Of a stretch of DNA of 64,000 nt, positions 1-10,700 are shown one piece after another. The stretch covers positions 184,001 through 248,000 of the forward strand of contig NMRA01000035.1 of assembly GCA_002633005.1 (NCBI GenBank), written 5' to 3'. Below the pieces are notes generated by a model, which had not been told where the DNA came from, made no database searches, and saw nothing but the letters and a program-made list of their open reading frames with translations. How positions within the stretch are numbered: the stretch's first letter is position 1; each line of letters begins with the position of its first letter. The position numbers were made by a program, and so were the translations under genes. The DNA is from Phoronis australis. Lineage: Eukaryota > Phoronida > Phoronidae.

Positions 1-338
1 GTGAACTAAAAAAATCTTTCGAAACCAAGCAAGCTTATTCTTTACCAGTGGTGTGTCAAAATACCAAGTATGTAAATCACCTGCTCCCATGGTGTATTTT
101 GGAAAACATTAGCAGCAAAACCACATATTACCAGATTACCGCCAATACCGACACAGGTAACTTGTTTTTTCACCTGTCAGGTCAATGAGCAGTCGGCCAT
201 TTTGGATTTTGTTTACTACACATAAATTTATTTCAATGTTACTTTACAAAATAAAGGAGATGTGTCATGCAAAGACAACTCACAGAACGCTTGAACGGTC
301 TCCTGAAATTTTCTCAGTAAATCATGCAACGAACATAC
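1..338 (-). other. first intron of the left-edge gene (partial)
   Basis: This follows the donor at 338-337 and runs to the window edge. It is AT-rich, and I see no further exon or repeat in it. Confidence 0.45.
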
Positions 339-404
339 CTTTTTAGCAGGTGGTTGGCTTGGGGAACCGGCTTCTGCAGCCGGTTTTTCGTCATCGACCG
401 TCAT
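339..404 (-). CDS. first coding exon of an unidentified minus-strand gene
   Basis: ATG at 404-402 has an in-frame TGA only a few codons upstream (TGA TCT TTT GGC GCA ATG), so it is the likely start. The exon encodes 22 residues, MTVDDEKPAAEAGSPSQPPA then KK, hydrophilic and disordered in character. It ends at a near-perfect donor, AAG/GTATGT, in phase 0. The rest of the gene lies left of the window. The 5' flank is rich in CpG, as expected of a promoter. The N-terminal tail is too short and generic to identify the product. The combination of start, upstream stop, CpG context and donor makes a real exon likely. Confidence 0.55.
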
Positions 405-600
405 TGCGCCAAAAGATCAACTATTGTTGTCACCAGAATGTCATGAAATTTTCGAAATGAAAAAATCACGTCGACGGCGGAGATGACCTTCCGAAAATCA
501 AAATTGCAAACGTTGCGATCGAAAGTGTCAAGTCGTCGAATACTTGGGATTCGATCTCGGTGAATCCTTGGCTTCCTGTCCACCGGTATCAGGTGGGCAA
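405..600 (-). promoter_or_regulatory. CpG-rich 5' UTR/promoter region of the left-edge gene
   Basis: The stretch just upstream of the ATG at 404 is clearly richer in CG dinucleotides than the surrounding AT-rich DNA, with clusters around 395-410, 470-485 and 515-560. A 60-codon open frame on the same strand (583-401) ends with a TGA that overlaps the main start as ATGA; if the transcript begins upstream of 583 this would be an upstream ORF. No TATA box or mapped start can be claimed. Confidence 0.3.
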
Positions 601-3600
601 GTCTATTTTGTAATTTGATAGGGACGTCAAGTCATCTGTCGACAACAAAAGAATATTCAATTTAAGTGTTGGTTGAAATCGCGCAAACAAAGCATTAACA
701 ATGAATTATTTTCCGAGAATTCTGAATTTTGATTCAATATTTAAAAATTCTTTTAATCGTGAATTCTTTGAACAATAAAATCCTAGTTGCGCCACCTAAT
801 GTTAACGATGTTAACTTGTTCTCAGACATGGTTCGTCGATTCCGCGCTGGTTCTCTGCGCGCCGCTAGGTGGTCAGTAGCCAGCACGTGCTGGCTAGGCA
901 CGTAGGGAACCAGCGAGGGTTCGTAGAGCGCTACGCCCAATGAAGCACGTTAGGTCCGTCCACGTACTAGGCCGGAAACTGTTGCACTCACAAACATTCG
1001 GGACCACGTAGAAGTGTCGTTGAAAACAATTTCAATTCTTCAATCTTTTAGGTGTACTCCATATGTTTGAAAAGGTATTTAGTTACCTCATTGGAAAATA
1101 GTTCAAAATATTTGGACACATCGTGAATAATACGCTTACAAGGAAGTCACGCATTTCTAAAGATATGCGGAAATTTTCACCGCTCGTCCTTCTGTGCGGC
1201 TTGTAGGGCCTACGAGGATCAAAGAGAGCGCGGCGCCCGGGAATTAGGTACAATTGTAATGACCGCATTGCACGATGCGAGAAAGACACATTTAAATGTA
1301 ATTATCCGAACATAAACTGTAGACATCTCTGACTGTACCCAATGGCGAATTTTCAAAATGCGTTAACCACTAATTTTCGTTATAAACGAACACCACAGCG
1401 GTATTCAGCTGAAAAAAACAACCAAGTACGGTTTTTGATTTTTAAAAATCGATGAACTAATAATCTAAAAACTACAATCATTAGGTACGATTGAAGATAA
1501 ACTACCGCGCGTATTGATATACTCGGCGGATATACAAACGTTGACCAGAGTTAACAATATCACATGGATTCATATTTTAATATTCTTTCAATCTCGTTTA
1601 ACCAGATTTTTGACCAGGAAAAATTGTTGTGCCCACTTTTCATTTTTTATTACTGACAAAGAGTTAGATTATTTATATATTCAGCGCCACCGAAATTGTC
1701 CACAGATTCCAAATCTTCAGTTTGGTTATCACCATATTTGCACTTTTGTATATATATTGTATTATTTGAGTTCTAAGATAAAAATCAAACTTTAATGACA
1801 CCTGAAATGTTTAGTGTACCTGTAATGTGGTAAGTTTAGGGATGGGCTCACAATGAACTTAACTAATTAAGTTTAACTGGCGATCAAAAGCTACCACTGT
1901 TTTGGTACTTTAAGTTCAAAACTTAGATGAAAAGTTATCAACCCGTTCCCGGTAAGAAAAAAGACAAGTGGGCAGTAGCATTAAAAATTAAATAAAGAAA
2001 ACCAATATGAAACACATAGTTCCTTTGGGAAGTGGTCCTTTATGAAGATAAACACAAGTTAACCTTTTTAGTCATTTTGTAATATTTATAATGTACCAAG
2101 TTAAAACTACTCTCCAAAGTTGCAGGCTATATCTCTGCAAATGTTAGAGGAAACCAAATTGGGGGTACTAACAACAACCATTGTTGAGACAGTAATGCTA
2201 GCAATTACCTTTCCCCTTCATTAGCTCAGATCTACTTCAATACAAAGGGCGTGCTGAATAAGCATCGGAAAAGTTGTCTGGGGCTTAGGGAATCAGAGCG
2301 GTCACCAATGTAAGCGAGAAATTCTCCACGTGAAATGTTTATTTTGTTTCAGCTGTTCAACAACCCAATGGCGAAATATAATTTCATAATGTAGTTATCC
2401 GGCTTTGATCCATGATAATTATTTGAAGGCTAACGACACAGGACAGTCTACAAGGCGGAAATATTATTTCGCAGACTACAAGTTGTCTGAATACGTGATC
2501 TATGACTATTCGAAGACTATAGCCATTCAGTTTATCAGAAATACACAAGTATGCAAAATTACTAGGTACACTTGTGGAATAACAACACAGTTTACAGCAT
2601 TAATATAGAGAAACGCATTTGCTATCAAAGAAATGCGACACGTTTGTAGACACATATTGAAAAGTCAAGTATAGTGTTATAGACTTACCCAAAACTAGCC
2701 AGTTAATTAAATCGGCATGTGGCGACATCTCACGGTAGCAATAGGGTTGCTTTTTATCAAACGTCTATATTTTTTCTCGACTAACCACATCCCACGACAG
2801 CTGACTTCTCGTAATAGGGATTCTTTTTATCTAAATTGCCAAAGCTTTTATAATTTTCTTGTTATTCCCACCATGTCACGTAACCCTGAACTCCTAATGC
2901 CGGAGACTGTCTATTTTTGCGTCGAAGTGGAACTTTCTTTTTGCCTTCGTGCTGCTGAAAGTCCTGTTGGGTTCTATAAACGTCATTCTTTATTGAAATA
3001 ACTAGAGAAATTTTTAAAGAAATCATTTTCACACTCTCGTTCTACTTATTTGTTCTCGAATATGTTTTACGCGGATATCTTGTTCGGCGCACTTGATGAC
3101 CCCAAGATATGCTGTGTGGTTTCGTGAACAACTTCTTAGTAATTATTCGAATGTGCCTAAAATGTCGTTTCTTTCCTGCATCACAACTATTTGGACAAAA
3201 AACGTCAGCCCACATAGGTTGCTTTGGTTTCAGTTCCAGTTCAATGTTTGAAGGAAATGCCGCACGAGCACTATACAAATATGTTAGTTTTAGCTCTCTG
3301 GTGCTCAAATCCGTTCAATTTAGAGCATAAGATGTTGGACAGGTGAATTTTTGTCACTGTCGTAAATGTTATGCGGTACCAGAATAATGTTTTGCCATAT
3401 CAAAGTTTCTTACAATATCTATTACCACTGAGACAATATTTTAAAAAATTGTTGGAATTCTCGGCAATGTTAGAAGCCCTCTATCATGGAAAAGTGCAAT
3501 TTTGGGAATCGTTTTCCGAAATTGCTGAGATTTTATCTTAAATATCATTTACTTAATGGTATTTGGTTTGTCTCGGAAATAATTTTTCACTCTTAACGTA

Positions 3601-4540
3601 CGTTAGTGAAGTCAACGGTGTTTTTGATGGTGAATCCAGGCATATATACGGCAAAATTTTTGCTTGGTTGAGTGTCGTTAAATCTTAACATTGCGAACTC
3701 TTGGCACGTGCCATAAAAATGTCACTCCACTTCGCTCCACATCTCGGATAAAACGGCACGGAATGGTCTCGACTCGCGAATAGACCATAACTCTACTGAG
3801 CTGTAGAATCTCAGCCTGGAACCTCGGCCCGCCGAAAAACTGTTTAGCGTTGATTAGTTATTTCCTTTTTCTCTGCGCACCTTTCAGAACATGAAGCTTG
3901 TTATACCAAAAAGTGTCATTTAAGTTCTGTACTAATTCAAAATAGAAAGGTTTGCCTGTCGACCGGCGAGTCGCTAAAACTATGACATGGATTGGTTTTA
4001 CTACGGGATACACAAAGGCAGGCTAAGGCCCTATCCACCGTGACAAGGTTGCGTTTCCGTTTTGATAACGCAACAGAAGTTTCCGTTCACACCTAGTCCA
4101 GATCCAGCATTCAGTATAACAAGTGCTTCGGTAGGCGCTTACCCAGGATTATGGGCCGGGATGGGGTTCTGAGCCACTGCAGAGGCAGGCCACGATATCT
4201 ATCCGGCCTCCGGCCATTACAGCAACACAAAAGAGGCCGAGCGGGGAGTATCGAACACACTGTACTGGCCTGTCTTACTATTTTGCTGTTCTGTTTTAAG
4301 TTCACAAAGTGAAGTGAATCAGTTCTAGAATCATCAAATCACGACGAATGTTTGAACCACATTGTGCTGCCGAGCCCAATCTGTCCGAAAATACGTGGCT
4401 GCAAATTGCCATCAGAAGAAATCTGAGAACGAAAATGTAGGGCGCTACATTCCCTTTTCAACGTGGTCAGGGGCAGTTTTTCAGTATTTTTATGAAGACC
4501 ATTCCAGATGATATTGAAGTGAACTGATTTACAGATTTCA
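601..4540. other. intergenic region, no gene recognised
   Basis: This is mostly AT-rich sequence between the 5' end of the left gene and the PRKAR1 3' end. GC-rich patches lie at about 830-970 and 1170-1260, and CpG-richer sequence at 3700-4260. Open frames here (up to 94 codons) show no recognisable domain, splice context or codon pattern and I treat them as chance. The only striking item is the perfect palindrome at 877-896. Confidence 0.5.
877..896. repeat. perfect 20-bp palindrome centred on CACGTG
   Basis: TAGCCAGCACGTGCTGGCTA reads the same on both strands and contains a central E-box (CACGTG). It sits in a short GC-rich patch about 475 bp upstream of the ATG of the left-edge gene. It could be a binding site for a bHLH dimer or simply a cruciform-prone sequence. 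Confidence 0.85.
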
Positions 4541-4542
4541 GT

Positions 4543-4598
4543 GATGAAACTTGACACAGTGGTATGTGACGACGAAACTTGACACAGTGGTATATGAC
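4543..4598. repeat. two tandem 28-bp units
   Basis: GAYGAAACTTGACACAGTGG followed by TATRTGAC occurs twice head to tail (4543-4570, 4571-4598), with two differences. The core GAAACTTGACACAG recurs at about 5001-5014. Confidence 0.8.
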
Positions 4599-4599
4599 G

Positions 4600-5540
4600 C
4601 CTGCGCTAGTCGATATCTTGCAGGCTCAACCACTGCAGCACCCCCTAGTGGCCACGAATTGATTTTCAGCTAGACTGAGATTCGGCTCGGCAGCATCAGC
4701 TTGGTGGTCGATTTTGGAGATGATTTCAGCTTCCAGTTTTGAGCAGAGCTGTGCTGTCGGTACTTTTAGTAGAAGAGCTTTTACATATGATATCTAGAGA
4801 ATCGAATGGCAGATTCAATTTAACTTCATGCATAGGTATGTGCTGGCAACTTGCCCGGCACCAGTCAATTTTTGTGAGTTGTGCTACACTCTCAAGTGGA
4901 CATTTTGGCGGCCTATATGGAGTTTTGAGTATTCTGTGGGAAGAACACTTTTTACTTTCGGGATGATAGTTAGACTGAGAACTGATTGATGGATTTGAAT
5001 GAAACTTGACACAGAGGCAACATCCTCTAGTAGCCATTTGCCTTTTTGTGTGTGCTCAATATCTTAAACACCATGACTCAAGTGTAGCACTGGTTCAAAC
5101 CGACCCAAAACTTGACTGGTGCGGGCCAATTGCCAACACATACGTGAAGTTTCATTGAAATCTGTCAATCAGTTCTCTTGACATCATACCTAAAAGCTCT
5201 TCCCCTAAAAGCACCGACATAGCCCCTTGTTGAGACCAAAATATCCACTATGGGATGCTGTAATGATCGAATCCACTAGAAAATCGACTAGTGCCAATGC
5301 AATGCATTTTCGTCGCATGCCTGTCAAGTTTCATTGACATCCATCCATCCATTGGTTTACTAGATATCACCAGGAAATGCTCTTCCCACAGAAATACTTA
5401 AAAGCCCCACTCCCTGACCCTGGGAGAGTGGCAAAATGAAAAGTGGCACGCACCGCCCCAATGATGCCTTGCACCACTGTGCCAGGAGTTTTTGAGATAT
5501 TGAGCGGATGACCGGACGCTCGGAGAGAATGACAAGAATA
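4600..5540. repeat. degenerate dispersed-repeat cluster in both orientations
   Basis: The motif TTTCATTGAAATC followed by YRTCAATCAGTTCTC occurs on the plus strand near 5148-5180 and in a variant at 5328-5360. On the minus strand it is near 4974-5012. The opposed copies make this an imperfect inverted cluster. Open frames crossing it are not gene-like. The family is not named. Confidence 0.45.
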
Positions 5541-5719
5541 TGCCACCACATATACACAAATGTGGGCTCATAAAAAGAAAAAGTCAATTGGAACATACTT
5601 TAATGCTATATTTCAGAAGACTCAGTAAGCAATTTACAAAGAACTTCACAAAATCAAAAATGAAACCCTTAAAAGTCGTATGGTACAATGTTAACTTCAA
5701 ATACAATTCTCAGACCTCT

Positions 5720-7560
5720 CACAACAACAGAATATTTTAATTTTTAATTTTTGGACAATTGTAGTGACCTTAAGCACTTGAAAGGTGCATGAAGACTATC
5801 CACTTGGTAGGCACATGATCTAATCAGTTTCGACTCACATACACCCAACTTCGAGAAAGGGCCACTCAGACAAATTCAGATGTTAAAATTAACTACAAAT
5901 AAATGCTAATTTCATGAGACAAAAATCACCTTGCTACAAAACACAAGAGTGAGACACCACCGGCGACACCTGAGGTTAACACATTAAACTATTACTGATG
6001 GCAACGATAAACCTGATGCATGCCAGTCAGAATACAAAACCTTTGCTTAAAAATAAAGTACTAGTTTCTCAAATTTACAGGTACAGTTATGTGACCTACA
6101 CTAAAGTTTGGTAATGATGAATTAGAAAATAACTAATATCCAACATTCTTTCCAAGATATACTGAACAAAAGAAATTACAAATCGATACTAAAAATAGAT
6201 TCCATACCGTCCTACACTCAGTTTGCAAAACGTCCAGTAATGGTATCAGAACACATGGCATGTTTCACCCATCTTGGACAATGATTTACGTCCATATTTC
6301 CAGTCTTTGTAAAACAAAGTACTACATTTGAAACACGACCAAGGATATGATCTTAAAGTAACCTAGGCTGCATCGGTTAAGGTTAGTATCTAAGGAGTTT
6401 GGCAAGATCTTGCAAAATCACGTTATTCTAATGCAAGCGCTCGCAACGTGTACACGGAGAAGTTGCAAATTTTCAAGCCTAAAACTAACAAAATGGCTGC
6501 CACCGAAAAGTAAGAGCACTTGGAAAGTAGCATTGTGTGAGTAAATGGTCAGTAAACACCCACAATGCTCAGCTTCAGTCCGCTCACAAGGATATCGCGT
6601 CGCTGGTATCTCACGATGGCTACCTCAAGTGAATGCACTCCAGCATGCAACCCTTCCCGTAAGGCAACCAAAAGCTCTCTTGCACAGTAGTCATGCATGG
6701 TTGTAACCACATTGCTACATTGTTTCACCTCCTGTTTGAGGCACCTTCCACAATATCTACACGGCATTCCACGGTCTAGCCTAAAGGCCATGGCTGACCC
6801 CAACCACATATTACACTTAAAGACCTACCCATCTACACCATGTTTTCTGTAATGTTAGTACACAGTCACAACCACATAAAGTCCACAACAATTAAGAAAC
6901 ACGGGTTTCCCGCAGCTCATCAGGAGGGTCAAGACACTCAATTCAAGAGATTTCAATAGGTATAAATAAATTACAATTGCCAAGTTACTCTAATACAGCT
7001 TAAGAATGTCTCGCAACAGACTAGAAATTGTTAAGTTAACAAAAGAGGGTAATGGTTGGATAGGACGTGCCCGAATTTTGAGAACCAGTTTTTTCCACTA
7101 AATAACGGGCATCAAACTGGTTTTCAAAATACGGGCACGTTTTATCCGACTATTGCCCAAAAGAGCAATATACAGACAGAGAAGCCATACAGACATGCAC
7201 ATTAAGTCTCATAAAATGCTTCTATAAGATACTTTTCAAATATCTACGTAAACTTAAAGCTGACCATTCGATGTGTTAAAGTAGGATATGTAATAAATGT
7301 AGTAGTTTTTGGTCAAAATGCCTCAAATTATTTTTTGACCGAAGATTCGCAAGGCTGCAAACATTAAATGAATGGTGAGACTCCAGTTTGAACATTCGAA
7401 CACTCTATCATGGCTACCCCTGTTGGAAAACAAATGCAACTTACAAACCGCACTAACCATTTCAAAACAATATCTTTGCACGAGTCCTTTTCAAAAATAT
7501 TCTGCATCAAACCTTCGTACGGCAGGAAGGCGCATGCTCTCCGTAACAATACAAACGAGT
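5720..7560 (-). other. probable PRKAR1 3' UTR
   Basis: No other gene was recognised in the 1.8 kb after the stop. On the minus strand the first good polyadenylation context is a pair of ATTAAA hexamers at about 5738-5752, followed by a GT-rich tract (CTGTTGTTGTGAG). Another ATTAAA lies near 5600. I found no AATAAA on the minus strand between the stop and 5720. The proposed UTR would include the 96-bp palindromic element at 7055-7150. The end point is an inference. Confidence 0.3.
7055..7150. repeat. short foldback (palindromic) element, copy 1
   Basis: The arms 7055-7090 and 7115-7150 are inverted copies. The left arm runs GGATAGGACGTGCCCG then AATTTTGAGAACCAGT; the right arm contains ACTGGTTTTCAAAATACGGG. 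The loop holds TTCCACTAAATAACGGGCAT. The same arms and loop recur at 46953-47046 and 47320-47397. It has no coding capacity, as expected of a non-autonomous element or a structured dispersed repeat. Confidence 0.8.
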
Positions 7561-7733
7561 CTAGACAGACAGTGATACAAAACTGTTATACTGGGAGATG
7601 TTACGCTTGAGAATATCTGAGCATGGCCCAAGCACACGTTCAAATCGTTGCCGGTCCAACTTGACGCACTTGAGGAGACCTTTGGCAACAACTGTGGCCG
7701 CACGAGGCCTATCAAGCAGTAGGGCAATTTCAC
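7561..7733 (-). CDS. PRKAR1A-like: PRKAR1 terminal exon 9: phosphate-binding cassette B and C-terminus
   Basis: The acceptor CTTCCCAG supplies GT to finish Gly309; the exon then reads [18 protein letters not shown] and continues to NSFVSLSV, with TAG at 7563-7561. Glu310 and Arg319 are the site-B cAMP contacts. Tyr357, in ISQYNSF, is positioned as the site-B adenine cap. The motif [20 protein letters not shown] is diagnostic of RI. No frameshift or missing cAMP-contact residue is seen, so both sites should be functional. Confidence 0.97.
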
Positions 7734-10700
7734 CTGGGAAGAGAAACCGGGCAATCCACAGGTGAGATATGCAAGGCACACACGGAAGATTAAATTAGAT
7801 TGTAGCATGACCATGCTTCTAACATCACTTGATATGAGATACAGTGAGATTTACAAATGTGATATCTGAATCACAACCAAAATCGAGACACCACATCATA
7901 ATGCATCTAGTCTAACTCTAGTCATTTTTCCTGTAAGCACTGGTCTAGAGGCTAGTTTCAACACTTAGTTATTGTGTGGCACCTCAGTGTTTGCACATAA
8001 TTGTACATATACAAGCCCATTAAGATATGCCACACACAGCCTAGTTAAAACCCAAATTCAGCTTACCACCCACCCCCGAAATTTTTGAAATTTTCACTTT
8101 TAAGCACCCTCCCATTCTTGGCTTTGTACCAACTCCCAATATAGACGATCGAGATTTCCTTTAGCGTCACTGTCTTTGTGCATGCCTATCTCATGAGAAT
8201 TTGAGCTTCTGTAACGTACCTTCAGGCAATGAAAAATCATTTTCTTTGGTGCCGTGCCATATTTTGGTAAAAAATACACATTGGTTTGCTGGCTGTGATA
8301 CAAAACGGTTGTTTTGGCTCAGGTACTAACATAGTAATTCTTGTGCACATAAAATGGTGATGGCATTAGCATGAGAGAAATGACCATTTGGATGAACATC
8401 CGCAACTTTTAAACAATTTCAAGTCCCCGTGCTTGACCTTTCTCCTTAATATTTTAATTTCCCAATCTAAACACCCAAGACTTAAGCACAGACAAGTATG
8501 ATATACACAACACCACTGGGGAGGCGTAGCCTTAAGTGTCCAACAATGTGGGCGAAGGGGGCAATCGTGACGGGTCAACTGAGCGAAAATAGCAGTTGTT
8601 GGAATTACGATTTTTTTGTACTGAACTGGGAGCGGGGGCAGTACTATGGTCTCCTTGTGCCCAACAGTCTGCGCCAGAGCACAACACACTTCACTGCCAC
8701 ATTTGAACAGTCTACACAAAGAAGTTTCAGATCACGTGACCACTTACCAAAATAATCGGATGGTCCTAGTTTTCCTACTTCAACTGGTTCCTCGTTTTCA
8801 GAACGCCTCTGTAATACAGCAGCGCCACCCTGTGATGAAAAAAAGACAGATTATTAAAAATGTCACACACGTGACCTATGGAAATATTCGAATGAGCTCC
8901 AACATTTAACATACTTTAGGTAGTTTTCTGTATGAATTGACGAGAAAGACTCCTTTTGAGCTGCTGGTTTCTTTTGCTTTGAATAAGTTGAGAGTTTTTG
9001 TGTACATCTTATCTTGTTTGCTCAACAGTCGTTGTTGAAACTCATATAGCGTAATGTTACATATTAGCACCCGTTCTTTAATAAGTGCTGGTCTCATATA
9101 AGCATCCAGTAAAAAAAACAGGTAAAAACGTTATTGTTGAATAAGCAGTGTGCCTCAAATAAGTGCTGGCGGTGATATTTTGTGACTCACCGAAACAGCA
9201 CCTCTGATCACAATTCAGTTTTCCTGGACAGTCTAGGGCGTACAGTTAACTAAATGTTAGTCACGATACGACTGGAAATAACACGTGGAAATCAACGACC
9301 AAATCTGTGCCTAGCATTAAAAATCATGAATGACGTGTATTTGAATGTAACGAGTCCACAGAAAACACAATTTTGTCATTTGAGATCTAAAGCATTTCTG
9401 TTGACGGCTCAGTCGATGCTCGGTGTGCAAAATTGGCTTTCTTGAATAAATGTTGGATGTAAAACAACTGCTGGTCTTGAACAAGCACCATGGCAAAAAT
9501 GATATCGAAAGAAATAAGTCCCCGGGTGCTAATACGCGACACTACGGTACTCAACTATCCATGCCCATTAATTCCAGATGAGATAGAAGAGCGTGAAACT
9601 GTTCATAAACCGTCACAGCGAAGACTGCACATTCCACCATTAAAGAACAAACAGTATCAAAGTAAAGGGTGGTTCAAAAAGATGGACCTAATTTGAAACG
9701 GGCATATTTATGCTGCCACTAAATCAAGACATGGAAACTGAGCAACAGCAACAATTTCCAACTGGCTTCACTCTTTTGAAACACCCTGTACAAGTTATTG
9801 AGGGAGGACAACAGTCTTCCTTCACTGACTGCAGGGGCGTTCTCATTAACATCAATTCAATTTAATCGCACAAATACAACTGTTTTCTCACGAGCTTCAG
9901 ATCTTTTCTCTTGCACTGCAGTCTTATTCTTACAATATAATTCTTCTCTTGTTCATTTCAGAGGTAGAGTACAGGCTATAATACTACTACTACCATAAGA
10001 ATGTGCAACTCGTGGCTGGAGTCAAACATGAAAAGAAATGTGGTTTTAGAAGAATGGGATTGTGGTTTACGAGACAAAACATCTGCTATTGGAAGCAAAG
10101 AACTGTGTTTAATAAAAAATAGTGCACTACGAATGAGAATGTCGGAGCAGAACACAAGGAAAGGTGATTTTCTACCATATTATTATGACTATGACAGTAA
10201 TTTGAGTGATTCACAACATAGATCAAAGTATGAATGGACGGCATAAGTATAAATATATGAACCCATGCAGTGCAATTTATTGACAGAATAGGAGTATTAA
10301 CTCAACGTCGTAACAATAATAACAAAAAAGGAATAGTTTGAACACACAAAGACCTACATTGATGCACGCCACCACCGAGGGAGTTCCACTCACCATGGGC
10401 ATCAAAAGGGAGTGTTTGTCAACTCTTTAGACCAAATGGCAACACATTACCTTTCACCATAAATCAAGTATGTTGTNTTAATTCTGGATGAGATAGAAGA
10501 GCATGAAACTGATCATAAACCGTCACAGCAAAGACTGCACATTCCACCATTAAAGAACAAACAGTATCAAAGTACAGGGTGGTTCAAAAAGATGGACCTA
10601 ATTTGAAACGGGCATATTTATGCTGCCACTAAATCAAGACATGGAGACTGAGCAACAGCAACAATTTCCAACTGGCTTCACTCTTTTGAAACACCCAGTA

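Noticed and set aside
3042-3308. 88-codon minus-strand frame with CPNSCDAGKKRHFRH, as a zinc finger
   Set aside because: There is only one Cys pair and no matching His/Cys spacing; no splice sites or repeats of the motif.
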